Source: Dictyophora rubrovolvata
Lineage: Eukaryota; Basidiomycota; Agaricomycetes; Phallales; Phallaceae
NCBI GenBank assembly: GCA_029959195.1
Contig: CP114117.1
Span: forward strand, 1-64,000
Direction: 5' to 3'
Length of the DNA: 64,000 bases
A model generated the notes under the pieces. It did no database searches and was not told the origin of the DNA. It saw only the letters and a list, made by a program, of their open reading frames with translations. How positions within the stretch are numbered: position 1 is the first letter of the stretch; the number at the start of each line of letters is the position of its first letter. Positions 9,405-21,294 of the stretch are shown piece after piece. Position numbers and translations under genes: made by a program.

Positions 9405-12400
9405 CTAGCGTTTCCAGGACGGGTCAGCCCAGGGCCGTCTACTATCGCTCTGTGACGACGAGTCATGGAAGCGTGAATTAGACGGATAAGAGTACACGGA
9501 ACCTCGATGTCTATCATAATCGCGGTAGTTATTCGGTCGATATGAAGACGAGAAGGAGGAAGGATGTCGCGGAGGTATTCCACCTCTCAAAGCACGAGGG
9601 GCGCTGGGAACTGGGCGCGGCGAGGAGAAACTTCGAAGCGGCCCACCCGATACAGACCGGCTATACGCCCCTGCAGAAAGAGGTGATAGTGAACGTGGAG
9701 GTGGAGATCGCTGATGGGGCTGATGATGATAAGATCGGGGTCGAGTCGGCGGAGAATGTGACGGAGATGCTGAGCGAGAACGTCGAGAGGTTTGCGGTGG
9801 TTGTGGTGGCGAGCAGGATGGAGGTCTAGGAGGAAGCGGCACTTGGTCCTTGGAAGGCGGCGAAGACGGTTTGATCTCTCCTTCTTCAAAAGCTGTTTCG
9901 AAAGGAGAGTGACGGTCGTCAGTAGCTAGACTAGGTGTACACGGTGGCGTATGTCGAGGATCGGAACTGCTGTCGGCATGTAAAGAACAAGAGGGTACCT
10001 GGGGAGAAGTAAAAGGTCTGGCTTCGGCATTGCAATCGTCGCTGACATCGACTTTCAGCTTCATCATTCCTGATTCCATCAGCCCGGTTGAAATTGGAAG
10101 AGCAGTCATATCGGGTTTGTCACTGAACGAGGTGTCTACAGTAGGCTTGTCGTCGATATCCACCGATGATGTTCTTGAAGACGCTTTCAATGTGATGTCG
10201 GGAGAATCGCGACGCCCAATTTCCGCACCCCTTTCCCCAGTATCATGGGCACGAGTCCGCTCTGCATCCTGTTCCTTGACAACCTTCTCTTGCGTCTGCG
10301 CTTCCCTAAGTGCTCGTTTCTCTCTGTCTTTACTAATCTTCCAGTCCGCCAAAGAGAGCCGCTTAATCGGAAGTTTCTTCGTCGTCTCTTCTGTGATTGA
10401 CGATGGTTCCTTCATAGCAGCAGGCAGCGAAACAACGGGTATGTCGGCAGATTCTACGGTAATGGGACTGACCATGTGGACTGCAGGGTGCGCATTCGCT
10501 GCCGAGGACGGTAAAAGGGGTGAGAGCACTACGGCAGGTATGGGCTTGATTGCTGAGGATCGCGGTGAATAACTTGCTGGAGGTTCCAGCAGAGGGTTCG
10601 TTACAGAGGAAGCTCTTGAGCGCGAGCCTTTCGCAGTCGTGACAGCTGGCAAGACGTTGTCTTCTGAGGTCGGCAGCTCTTTTGCGTCAGAAGGCTTTGA
10701 GACCGAATCCGCGACTGATTCCAAATCATGTGACAAACGCCGCTCCTGCTCCTTGTTTTCCGGTGTTCCGCGTAAGGACAACGTTGCTAGGGCGTTCGTG
10801 GAAGACTCCAGTGAGGGACCGACGTTGACATCGTCCGATTTCGCATCAACTTTAAAGAGATCAGTGAATGGTACTGCCGTAGTTGGGAAACAGGAGGACG
10901 TACTGTCAACGTCTTGATCAATGTCCATGTCTTTCGCTTCAGGTTTACTCGTCGCTTTTTTTCCACTCGTAACACTCCTGGGCTTTCTAGTGGACACCGC
11001 CCTGGTTCTCCGAGCCCCTCCTTCTTTAGTTGTCTTAGGCTTTTTCTTCGCGCGAACCGATAAGACAGTGGAGTTCACCTGCAAATTTTCATCTGGATGT
11101 CGTAGTTGTTGAGTTGCCTTCTTTTGATCATGCGGTTCTTCTTGAACGCCGTTGCTTTGATGTATCGTATCGGACAGTTGTCGGTGGCACCATGCAGAGA
11201 CGCAAGATTCCGTAGGCGATCCGCAAGCGCAAGTAAAGAAATTGGATAGGACGGTGGAAGCAGGACGTGTATGTGCCCCGTTCTGAGGCCTGTGAAAGAA
11301 AGGAAATATCAGGCGGAATTCGCTAACTTGGTCATGAAATGAGAACTTACGCGAAAGAATTGGGCCGATGGGGCTCCCTCGAAACATTATTAGGCTCCCA
11401 TTCGCACCCTAGTACAATCTCTTCTCCAGGTTTGATATCTCGTAGAGCGAATATACCGACATTCATGTACGAAGTTTCGTTTTGAGTAGCGTTTTCTTGT
11501 GGCTCAAACTCGCGACGTTTTGGGTTATTGTCACAAACAAAAGGGCGTAGGACGACGTTAGGAGACAATGCGTGCTGAAACCAACGGTTGTGTTCTCCTG
11601 AGTGAACCTTTGCTGAGTGGAGCGTGATTATAGGCGGGAGAGGATGATCACACTGCAATATTCGTGAGTCTTGAAAGAGACAGTAGAGTGCTATGAAATA
11701 CCTCAATGTTGGATCCATCGCATAACTGACATCTGTCGAGTCTCGAGCTATCTATTCTCGGATAAAGAAGGTGCGGAATGTCTTTGGGCTGCCGAGTAGG
11801 AAGCGGGTTATAAAACGTGGAAGGTGTCGAGGACGTGGAGTCGATAATGGGAACAAAAGGTGTTATAGGTGAAAGAATCTCATCTTTCATCGTTGGATAG
11901 GGATTGTGAGGCTGAGAATCGAACTGAAGGAGCGTGTAAGGTTGACTAGGAGAGGTGAGTGAGGTACTGGACTGGCGTCGCGAGACAGATTGCTGCGTTT
12001 GCTGTGGCTGAGGCGATGTAGATGAGGTTCCTTTCCTTTGTTTTGAGGTGGCCTCGCTGGAAGTCCGACGCGATTGCTTTTTCTTCTCCTGGGCTTGCTT
12101 TTGGGCGTTCTTAGCCTGCAGGCGAGAAAGAAGGGCGCGTCGTGCTCGAACGCCGTCGACGAGCCTAGGGTTGCACTGTTCGCAAAGGTAAACTTGAGGA
12201 ACAGTTTTCGGGTGTATTCGCATACACGCAGCATGCTGCCACACTTGACAGCTTTCGCATTGAATGGTAAAGCCGTCGTCGACTGAGAAAAACCAGAGAA
12301 AAAATGAGTGGTTATGGTCGCGATTGAAACAATTATTCACACCTTGTAGCTCACAAATGCAGCGCACGATACCATCATTCTCTAAGACACTCTTAGTTTT

Positions 12401-12865
12401 ACTGGGCCCTTCGTTTGGTGGTGTATCGTCGACGGCTTTTCCCTTATTTGACGACTGCTGGGACTCTGCCGGGGTGGATTCGGAGGCAAGTGAACGCTTC
12501 CGCTTGCGCAAAGGAGATGGAACGCTGATAATGGGAACGGAGGATGGAACAAATTCGGGTGAATGGGCGAGAGGTAATGCTGGACCTGAACCCGAACCCG
12601 AACCAGAAACTACTCCGTTTGTCTCGACGGGGACATAGTATCGCGAGTCGGTAAGTGCAGGATTTTGGCAGAAAGTGTAGCTGGGTGTGGTGGATACCGG
12701 TGATGGAGAGATAAACGAGTGAGGGAAGTCAGGTATAAATGGGAGGTGGGGTGTCCTAGGGGAGCCTCGTATTTGAAGTAGCGCAGCGGCAGCCTCAGCG
12801 GTTTGATCGTCGAATATGGATAGAGACGAGTACTGAGAAGACGATGACGACGACGGGAAATTCAT
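9405..12865 (-). CDS. PHD-finger and degenerate SET-domain protein, Set3-like
   Basis: Four exons (12343-12865, 11702-12282, 11351-11652, 9405-11289) join in phase to 1096 residues. Residues about 167-208 form a PHD finger split by intron 1: RCIC...CESCQVWQHAAC...CEQCNP, with all zinc ligands visible. A Ser/Gln-rich linker follows, then a partial SET-like region at about 368-460 ending MNVGIFALRDIKPGEEIVLGCEWE. The usual catalytic signature is not seen, and the place of the RFVRSGCRPN-type segment reads FQHALSPNVVLRP. The large last exon is low-complexity, with Ser/Arg and Pro repeats. In yeast, Set3 reads H3K4 methylation through its PHD finger as part of a histone deacetylase complex and lacks methyltransferase activity; this protein fits that role. 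Confidence 0.85.
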
Positions 12866-14550
12866 GTATAAATATTGCTCGTCTAGTGCTCTTCATGCGC
12901 TACGGCTGGGGAGAAGTGTGATAGTTTTTACTCAAGAGACGGTTAAAGGAGACCGTTTTCAGATGCCGCGCAACTCCGCTTGAACAAAGGTGCCACCGCC
13001 ATACCACAACTTGATCGTAAAACATTGTAGCGTGCAGCACCAGGAAGGGATAAAAATCTATTTTGCATTGAGTATGCATTACTATTTTATTTTATTTTTG
13101 AAGAAAACATGCCACTTTGTAGAACATATACAGCACAACAGAAAAGAACGACGCTACCATTATCATTAGTCTGACCATCCATTTCCCCTGATGACCCAAG
13201 TCCCGCATTCCCGACTTGGCCATTTATCCCTTGTCCTTTAAAGAAAGAAAAGCTAAGAGTTTGACGTGCACAATTGTTGTATTTTTGAGACAAAGCCTAC
13301 TGAATAACATTGTCACACACGTCACAGAGTCTCCTCGTCTTCGAGCGGGGAAAAAAGAAAAACGACGGTCCCATTATGTTCAAAATGTACAACAGCTCTC
13401 ATACTGCCTTTTCAACTGTCTTTCGTTCCCCATGACCCCAAATCTAAGGTGATCGCACGTAAGAACGCTATCTTTTTGTCCGCCTTTATAACTTCCTGAA
13501 TCTTGATGATTGTATCCGTGGTATGTGGATCCTCCCATGCTATGGGTGCGCTCGGGATTACTTCATGTGCGGGACGGTTTTTTGAATGTTATGATGGGGA
13601 CGCCGTGTTATCCAGTCAAATCCACGAAGAGATTCATCCTAAACTGCGGCACAACGTACAGCTCTGGCACATGCGTGATAGCATCGTCCTATCTGACCAA
13701 ACTTACTACTGTATGGCTCGCGACGCCGTTTCTGAGCTGTCTGAGCTGTTGCTTTAGTTCAATCAATATTATTGTAAGTGAAACAACTTTCTTAACAATT
13801 GGAAGAAAAACCGTACTTTCATCTCTATCCGATTTTAAGCCTCAATAAGGGTCATATGCAGATTCCGGAAGAGGATGATAATTATTGTCTGGACCAGTTG
13901 GGGGTATTCATCTACTTCTTCATTATGTAAGTCGATTAAGAAAAGATAGAAAGGTGCTTGCTTGAGCTTTTTTTAACAGGCGACCTTGGTCCTTTTTGCG
14001 CGTGTGGGTCTCTAACTCTCCGGAGTGCAGTATGGTCGCTCTGGTCATCTCCTCGGTTATTTCCATCATTTATAATTATTCTCTTTATAATCGAATTTCC
14101 GACCTGGCAGTCATCGAACTTTTAAGATTCTGCGACAATGACTAAAGAGTCGACTATATCGCCACATTGGGTTATTCCAGTTGACATTGTCCCCATTGTC
14201 AATCGAAGCCCAGCAAAAGGGAATCCGAATCAGCTGAACCATGTCGTGATGACCGTCCTTCAAAACAAGTTAAGACTACTCTCCCTACTCCACATAAGCG
14301 AACGTCTGCCCAAAGTCGCCTCGGGTAGCTTCTTCGTTGACAGAGCGGGGCCTACAATGACAGCAATGAGTTCTTACCGTACATACAAGTATGGATATAT
14401 AGCTTGTTGCTTGCTTAATGTAATACGAACCAAATTGCGCGCTAAATTCGCGTAGCTCACTAGTCACGCACACGTATTTTTTTTTTGCCTCGTGTGCTCT
14501 GTATCTCTGTCCGATCACTGCAAGTACTGCACGCCCGCTGTCCTAGCGCA
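12866..14550. other. Intergenic, no gene recognised
   Basis: Several short frames (13087-13293 minus, 13503-13757 plus, 14138-14455 plus) have no recognisable motif, and I could not connect them by splicing. The promoters of the divergent PHD/SET and TPR genes lie at the two ends. Confidence 0.4.
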
Positions 14551-16750
14551 ATGTCTCTTCCCCGGGATGTCGAAACTCTCAAGGTTGAAGGTAACGCACT
14601 CTACGTCGCAGGCGACCACATTGGTGCCATAAAAAAGTACACGGCCGCCATCAATGTCGCGTCTGACAACACCATTCTATTCGCCAACCGTGCTGCGTGT
14701 CATATTGCTCTTAAACAGTTCGTTCATTTCTCTATTTTCTTTTCTGTTCCCGCCCCTAACCCCCATTGTTTCAGGTATGAACGGGCCCTCCAAGACGCGC
14801 AAAAAGTATACAAGCGTTACAAAATTTCGTTCATACTACACATTCTTGACACCTTTCGTTTCAGGCGACAGAATTGGATCCCAAATATGCTAAAGGATGG
14901 GGTCGGCTGGGTGCCGCCTTTGAAGTGAGTAAAACAAACGAATCTTCCCGACACGACATCATGTCCATTTTTATCTTATCCTAGGGTCTTTCCAAGTACA
15001 AAGAAGCCTTAGACGCGTACGGGCACGCCATTGAATGCATTCACGCAGTGTCACCTCTTTCAGATGCCGACAAGAGACTAAAAGCGCAATATAAGTCCTC
15101 CTATACGAAAATGGAGCTTCTTGCAAAAACCCGCCATCTCACGGTGAGGGAGTCTTATTTAAGAGATAAGAAAATGCCTTGGGATTTGGCCAAGGAGATG
15201 GGAGATGACCTCCCAGCAGAAAGTAGCGTCAGTATCACAAACCATAACATACTTATTCATGTTCCTAGACTAACAAACATTTCAATCCTCAGGGGCAAAT
15301 TGTTTTAGCTGCATGGAACGTTCGTATTTACGAATATCTTTCGTTTCAGTTCAGACTTACTCAGGTTTACTTCAGGACTTCGAAACGTCGAAAGCAATTC
15401 TTAAGAGTCTCACAATAATTTCTAGCGGTTTGATGGGTGGGCAACTCGGCGGTCTGGAAGACTTGAGCAATGCTATCCTAACAGACGATAGATGTATCAT
15501 GCTGAAAGGAGGTGATTCTCTGTTCAAGGATTACAACCAATACCGTAAGGATCTCACAGTCCAAGAATCTTCTCCGAGTATCCTAATAACCTCTGAATTA
15601 TTTATCAAGTACAATTTGAAGCTTGTCAATTCAACGCATGGGTAGATGTAACGAATCCCCGAGAGATTATCAGACTGGCAAAACTCAGGCTACGTCAGAC
15701 TGGAGACTAGGATAGCACCCGTGGCGCACTTGCCTGCCAAGCCCGGTAAATCAGCTCCAGCCTACTTCCCCTCCTAAGACAATGCTGAGTTTTCATTAGG
15801 GCTTGGATTATCTTGGGTTATCTGGGACAGGTATCCGGCAAACCTCGAGACGAGCTATTCACTTGGTACGATAGGGCCTGCAAGCTTATAGAACTTGGGC
15901 GAACGGAATGGCCTGACGTCCCTCGAGATCTTCGGGGAACCATTTTTGACGAAACATTTCTTCGCGGAGTTCAAGTTCTCCGAATGAATGCGTACATGCG
16001 GGTATGGCACCCTTAGATTGCTCTAGTAGATTTTATTCCATTGACTGAGAGAAAATGTTTAGGCATATGATGTAAAGCACTTCCGTACTTCTGGCAAGTT
16101 TACGCTGGATGGCTTGATGGCCCTAGCGGACGAGATTATTGCTCAGGTGGAAAGTGTACCCCTTGAAGAAGTGGAAAGCATACGCACGCTCCCTTACTTC
16201 TACCTTGCTTTCTACATCTATCCGAAAGCTACGGCTTGGAGGTAAAATATCGTTCTTTCAACTCAATACAATGTCATTAAAACCTCTACTATCAATAGCA
16301 TAAGAGGTTATGTCTATTATCGCAAAGCAAGTTTCGCAAGTGAGGATACTATCCTTGAGGATCGCGAATGGGCCAGAAAATCCGGAGAAGCATATGTCAA
16401 GTCTGCTGATTTATACCCAGAAGATGATGAAAACCATTGTTGTGCGTATTGCATCAATTTCTCCAATGCACACAAAATCTGACATCTCTCACACGAACAT
16501 AATAGTCATGTTGAAAACTGCGATTCAATACTATTCATCAGCTAAAAGTACAGCGCGCGAAACGTTAGCCATCATGGAGCGCATTCGTCTCGCTTATCCA
16601 AAGATGCGACGTATCTGGAGAAATTCTGCATCGGCATTACAAGGTGTACATAAGCAGTTTATCCAAGTTATGGATGCGGAAGATGAGTTCAGGCAGGCAT
16701 TAGCTGCTGGCAAGTTTACATTAGATGATCCCATTATGTTGCAGGTTTAG
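14551..16750 (+). CDS. TPR-repeat protein with an in-frame TAG that may be a splice acceptor
   Basis: Eleven exons close in phase: 14551-14717, 14775-14805, 14865-14924, 14985-15227, 15293-15319, 15376-15544, 15610-15745, 15800-16001, 16063-16241, 16299-16441, 16506-16750. The N-terminus carries TPR units (EGNALYVAGDHIGAIKKYTAAI, QYERALQDAQKATELDPKYAKGWGRLGAAFEGL), as in co-chaperone-type TPR proteins. The long C-terminal part is helical (GYLGQVSGKPRDELFTWYDRACKLI) and I cannot name it. Read straight, exon 7 has one in-frame TAG at 15708-15710 where the surrounding sequence suggests Trp. A 69-nt GTAGAT...CTAG segment (15642-15710) could be removed as an extra intron, leaving 510 residues; otherwise the gene is a pseudogene. 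Everything else is open. Confidence 0.7.
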
Positions 16751-18140
16751 CAATCCAAAATTGTTTCGAGTTTGTATATACTACACACGCGCGTGTTTAA
16801 AACTTTGGAGCTTTTAGCATCAATGAACCTTAAACCTCACTGCAAGGGGAGGAAATACTCCTCATTTCCAAGATCTCAAGCTTCAAGTCGAGGTGACCCG
16901 TAGAGGTAAATATTTTTAAGATCGCTGTTTTTCTCTATTAAATTAAATTACATACGATGTTTATCTATGGCATGTTTATCGAATTGATTTCCTAAGAACA
17001 ACTGTAACCGCAATTTAATCTCAGAAAAATACTGTTCATCAATCTCTCACTGGCAACCTCTGTTCTTCGCCGACTGACACTGACGGTCCGTGAAATGTAT
17101 TAGCTAACGCCTGAGGGGGTGAGCTGAAAAAATGCATATTCAGGCTACTGCCATTCTGTATAGCAAGTCTCGAGACTCGTACAAATCCACTACAAAACGC
17201 CACCTAATTTCACCTCAAACCTTGGGACCATCAAATCCGATTTCGAACAATTGTTTCTACCGAGGAAGGGAAGCTCGCCTACAATAGACAGATCAATGCG
17301 GGTTATTGGCTATTAATGGCGATAGGGATGGTGGTGGTTGGTTAAGAAGGGGAATAGCACGCCGTTCCGTTACATGGTGAGGATCGAGCAATCATGACAA
17401 CCTAAATAAAGAGTTATTGAAAGCGGCGAAAATAAAATCAACAATAACGCACTGTTGTACCAAGAATTAACATTGCAGCCCGTCCTCTCGTAAAGGTTTC
17501 CAATTCGTCACTGTCGTTCCTTCACTCTCCACCCCTTCCTTTTCCTAGTCCCGAAGCGGTGCAAGTTCGGCATTCATAGCCACCTTTCGAAGTTCTTCTG
17601 CTTACGAGTTGATCTTTCTCGAAGACTTGACCAACAACGCAAGAGTTTCTGAGGTAATTGCAGCTCGGCCTATGCAAGACAGTCAATCAACATACAGGGC
17701 CTCAGTCCATAAACTTACTTCGAGTTCTTCAATGTCTTGTGTTGAAGTCCCAAGCGAGCAAGATAGAACTCTGCACAATACTGAGCCTAATATCTGCTCC
17801 TAATCTCTTTCAAAATACAGCGAATCAACGGTTGGCAGAATATCAAACATAATCCAACATGCTGTTCACGTAAGACTCTGGTCGTTTTAAGATCAAATGG
17901 ACTAAGTAGCTCACGTTCAGCCTAAGCAGCAAACTCTTTAACATCACTCATATCTCGCGTCATATTTCCCTGTGCATGCGACACCCGTTCCGATATTTTC
18001 GTTTTGAGATCATTGAGTGATGAGCGACATGGGGTAATGAATGACAATGACCAACGTGATGTTCGAACCCAGGTTCCCTAACTGAGGCTCGAGGCCGAGG
18101 AGAATTGCCAGGGTATTGGTAAGCACGCATACGATGTCAC
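16751..18140. other. Intergenic, no gene recognised
   Basis: AT-rich near the TPR gene. A pyrimidine-rich stretch lies at about 17505-17580 and two overlapping short frames at 17609-17852, none with a recognisable motif. Confidence 0.35.
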
Positions 18141-19081
18141 GTGATTCGGAACATTCCGAATGTCAGTCTGGCTGCGTCCATCATCATGTCATTCCGGAAA
18201 CGCGGACAATCGGTTTGTACCTCCGTTATCTTGCACAGAATTCACAACTTATCCTTCCATGATTCCATTCTACTATACCCCAAGACATCGAAGCAGTTTG
18301 CCACTTTTGAGCGCCTCAACCCAGAAGGTGACAAACCTATATCTAGAGCTGCTCCCGGAATCCTTGTCAAGTGGGGGTGGGATCACGAAGAAGAAGTTCG
18401 CGCTCTCAAATTCCTTCCAGGAAAACTGTCCATCCATACCCCGCGTGTCTTCCTTCATCCCCCTTCCCCCACACATTTGTAAATCCCGCTCACTGGGGTC
18501 ATCGCGGTGTTCGGTATTTTTATATGGAGGAGTGCCCTGGCGTATCACTAGATAATACCATCGATACCATGACACCGGTAGAGCTTGACCATGTCGCTGA
18601 TCAGCTCTCCACCATGTTGGCAGAGATGCGTTCACACAAGAGCCGTACTCTCGGTTCCGTGTCTGGTGGACCATATAACAACAAGTTTATGCCCTATCCA
18701 TGGACGCCTAAACATGCTTTTGAGAGTGTGGGGGAGTATCTTTGCTACTATCGCGAGATATTCTTAGATTTTTGTGGGGCCGAATACATCGACGAGCTGT
18801 TTAGCCCCCTACCGCGTAATGCCCCCATTACCCTCACGCATGGCGACCTATTGCCTTGTAATATCATTGTTCAAGGCTCGAAAATCACTGGTATAATTGA
18901 TTGGGAGACCGCTGGCTTCTACCCTGGGTTCTGGGAGTATTGCAGAATGCATCTTCCTTCAGTGATGACACCGAGTTGGGACTACATACTGAAACATGTG
19001 TTTCCTGGTCCGCGTCGACAGAAGGAAATTGCCACCGTTAGTACCATACTCACCCTCGTGCACTACAATCGTGTCTATTGA
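18141..19081 (+). pseudogene. APH-type phosphotransferase / kinase-like protein with a frame break
   Basis: The C-terminal half is clearly of the aminoglycoside-phosphotransferase fold: YFYMEECPGVSLD (hinge), LTHGDLLPCNIIV (catalytic loop HGDLxxxN) and GIIDWETAGFYPGFWEYCRM (metal-binding IIDWE). The N-lobe piece GILVKWGWDHEEEVRALKFL lies in another frame. The switch falls at about 18455-18480, in a C-rich run. A 78-nt GTCTTC...GGAG intron could bridge the frames but would delete the conserved hinge, so a one-base indel (real or a consensus error) is more likely. Fungal members of this family phosphorylate varied small molecules; the substrate is unknown. Confidence 0.6.
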
Positions 19082-19457
19082 ACGTATGTCTATGCCCTGA
19101 TCTCATCGTAGAAATTGCTCAACTATTATTTAGGTTCTTTCACACCAATGCCCTCTCGATCATTCACTTTGCGGACGCTGTAGTGCACACCTAATATCCT
19201 GGATGTATACTGGAGAGAAAACTACAAAAGTTCTAGCAAGTCCCTCTTACATCAATAAGCTGAGCGGGGACAGACTCATACCAAGCAAGTATAAATTATG
19301 CCATTTGAATCTGTTAGTCCGGTACTAGTACATTGATGAACAAGTGAGGCATAAAAACAATATTCAACAATCAAAACTCCTTCCTTTGAACTTGAGTATC
19401 AGACCGGTATCTCAAAAGGCGATGATTCCAATGAAGAGGTTATTCGAATGGGTTCGC

Positions 19458-19842
19458 CTACTGCGCGAGCTCAGGAACCCGTTTCTTGAGCGGAACATCC
19501 CGATCGATCTCATCAAACTTGCCCTGAGAAATCAGGCTGATACTGATCATGGCTTCAAGGAGATCACGAGTCCAGGTACGACAACTAATATTAACGCGCG
19601 AGGTTTTCTCGAACTTGACGGCAAGGGCAAGAGAAATGATTTGGTCTCGCTGAGCACGAGTGAACATTCCGAGGTTGTAGAATGTGTTTGCCACTAGGGA
19701 CTACTCCGATTGGACTTTGACGGACGGGTGGTGGAAAGTATAATTACCCGGACCTTCAGAAAGCTGGATAATTTGTGTATAACGATACCCATCGCTGTCC
19801 TCGCCATTCAACCAGCGTGATGATCGCCATTCCCAGCATGCT
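19458..19842 (-). pseudogene. C-terminal fragment of an unnamed conserved fungal protein
   Basis: The minus-strand frame reads NGEDSDGYRYTQIIQL...GPGNYTFHHPSVKV, then NTFYNLGMFTRAQRDQIISLALAVKFEK, then SCRTWTRDLLEAMI...DRDVPLKKRVPEL before a stop at 19458. The NCRxWTRDLL-like and VPLKKRVPE elements are the kind seen in expanded basidiomycete hypothetical families. An in-frame TAG at 19701-19703 interrupts it and no upstream exon can be linked, so it is taken as a remnant. Confidence 0.5.
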
Positions 19843-21294
19843 CATGTCCACTGGCTTGAAGAAAAACTTCTTTGCTGTCATTGTTATCGGGATATTGATT
19901 GCCATGTGGGTTATGGGAGTTTAGCATGAAATGCCATTGTTGCTAACAAATGTTAGAAAAAACATCACATTGAGCATTCCAAAGCTTACCATACTAATTC
20001 AACCGAGAGTAAGTGAAAAGTTGAAACAGCACTGATGAGTGATGGGTTGCGAAATGTCAGATCTTCAGAGGTTGGAAAGGGGTGCTGAGACTGGTTTACA
20101 ATCGCACCTATGGTACCCACGCGATACTAATCGCATGCCCTTTTGACTAGATTAATTTGACTGTTGACGTTGAGCGCTGAGGGTGCATTTTCGACTTCGC
20201 GTTGTAGCTTTCCCGTCGCAAGCAGGTTGTTGGTGACATCGACGCCGGTTTTTCTCTTGAAGTCTTGACCATGTAATCAACAACATGGTTATCAAAGTCT
20301 TCACCTAAAGAATAATAGCTCACTTCGTGTACTCTACACGAGTGAGGAAATGGGCGCTACGTGTTCTATACACTGACTTACTGTCAATGTAACTCAACAT
20401 CACACATCACCTCCAAGATGGGTATCACCCGACGAACAATCCGACTCTGGTCGCCTTTACCTCAGGTGATGTCTGTAGAACCTTCGTATCAAGATTACAA
20501 ATTCTGGACGTGTACGACATGGAATCCAAACGGCTTGCGGCACAGACACATACACGCTCTTAGAGGTTCAAGCAGGAACACTATTCCACCTCTTAATCAA
20601 TGTCAATGGTATAAGGGTCATTTTTGCAGGAACAGCGGCCTGTTTGCTGACGGCATGCTTAATAGTCCTGGATGGCTAGAAGCATTTGTAGAGCTTGGCC
20701 CCTGAGTTGCTTGAAGGCAGAGACCCCTGATTATTATTGATCGTCCGCAGGTTATTGAAGCCGAGGCACTTGTTAATGATGACAACATTTTTGGAAATCA
20801 ACGGGATACAGAGGAGGATGAGTCGACAGAAGCTGTCCTCGGTTTAGCGCAAGTGCATCATCTGAATGACGCGCTTGCAAGGATGGTGCGTTACTTCGTC
20901 GCTTTATCAAGTAGGGTTGTGAGCGCTGACCATTTTTCTTTTCTTTTTTAGAATTTGATTTCCATCCTGAGGTTGCGCTCATCACTTGATTCTGTAGAAA
21001 TACCCCCCATTCATGTATACACAGGTTCAGGGCTCTGGGGGCGTAACGATGCATTGAGGACACAAATAATATTTTCGTATTATATAACATATGATACTTG
21101 TAATAGACGAATCATCTTGATTGAACGATGTAGCGGACATGATTTTCTAACTTAGCCCCAACGACGGCAGAAACAAATTAATGGTTTGGTAAAATAGTTT
21201 GCTTTTGAAAGTTCCCATCTCAATACTAAAATATAATTTGTCAAAAAACATGAACCGCTTCAAGCTTTGTTGGGAAAAGACTAGCGAACGGCTT
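19843..21294. other. Intergenic with degenerate open frames
   Basis: The plus frame 20361-20705 has no recognised motif. A second frame nearby contains a hydrophobic stretch (VIFAGTAACLLTACLIVL), which suggests a decayed membrane protein, but no gene model can be supported. Confidence 0.35.

Noticed and set aside
9542-10917. Several plus-strand frames of 90-180 codons
   Set aside because: They are antisense shadows of the long low-complexity last exon of the PHD/SET gene.
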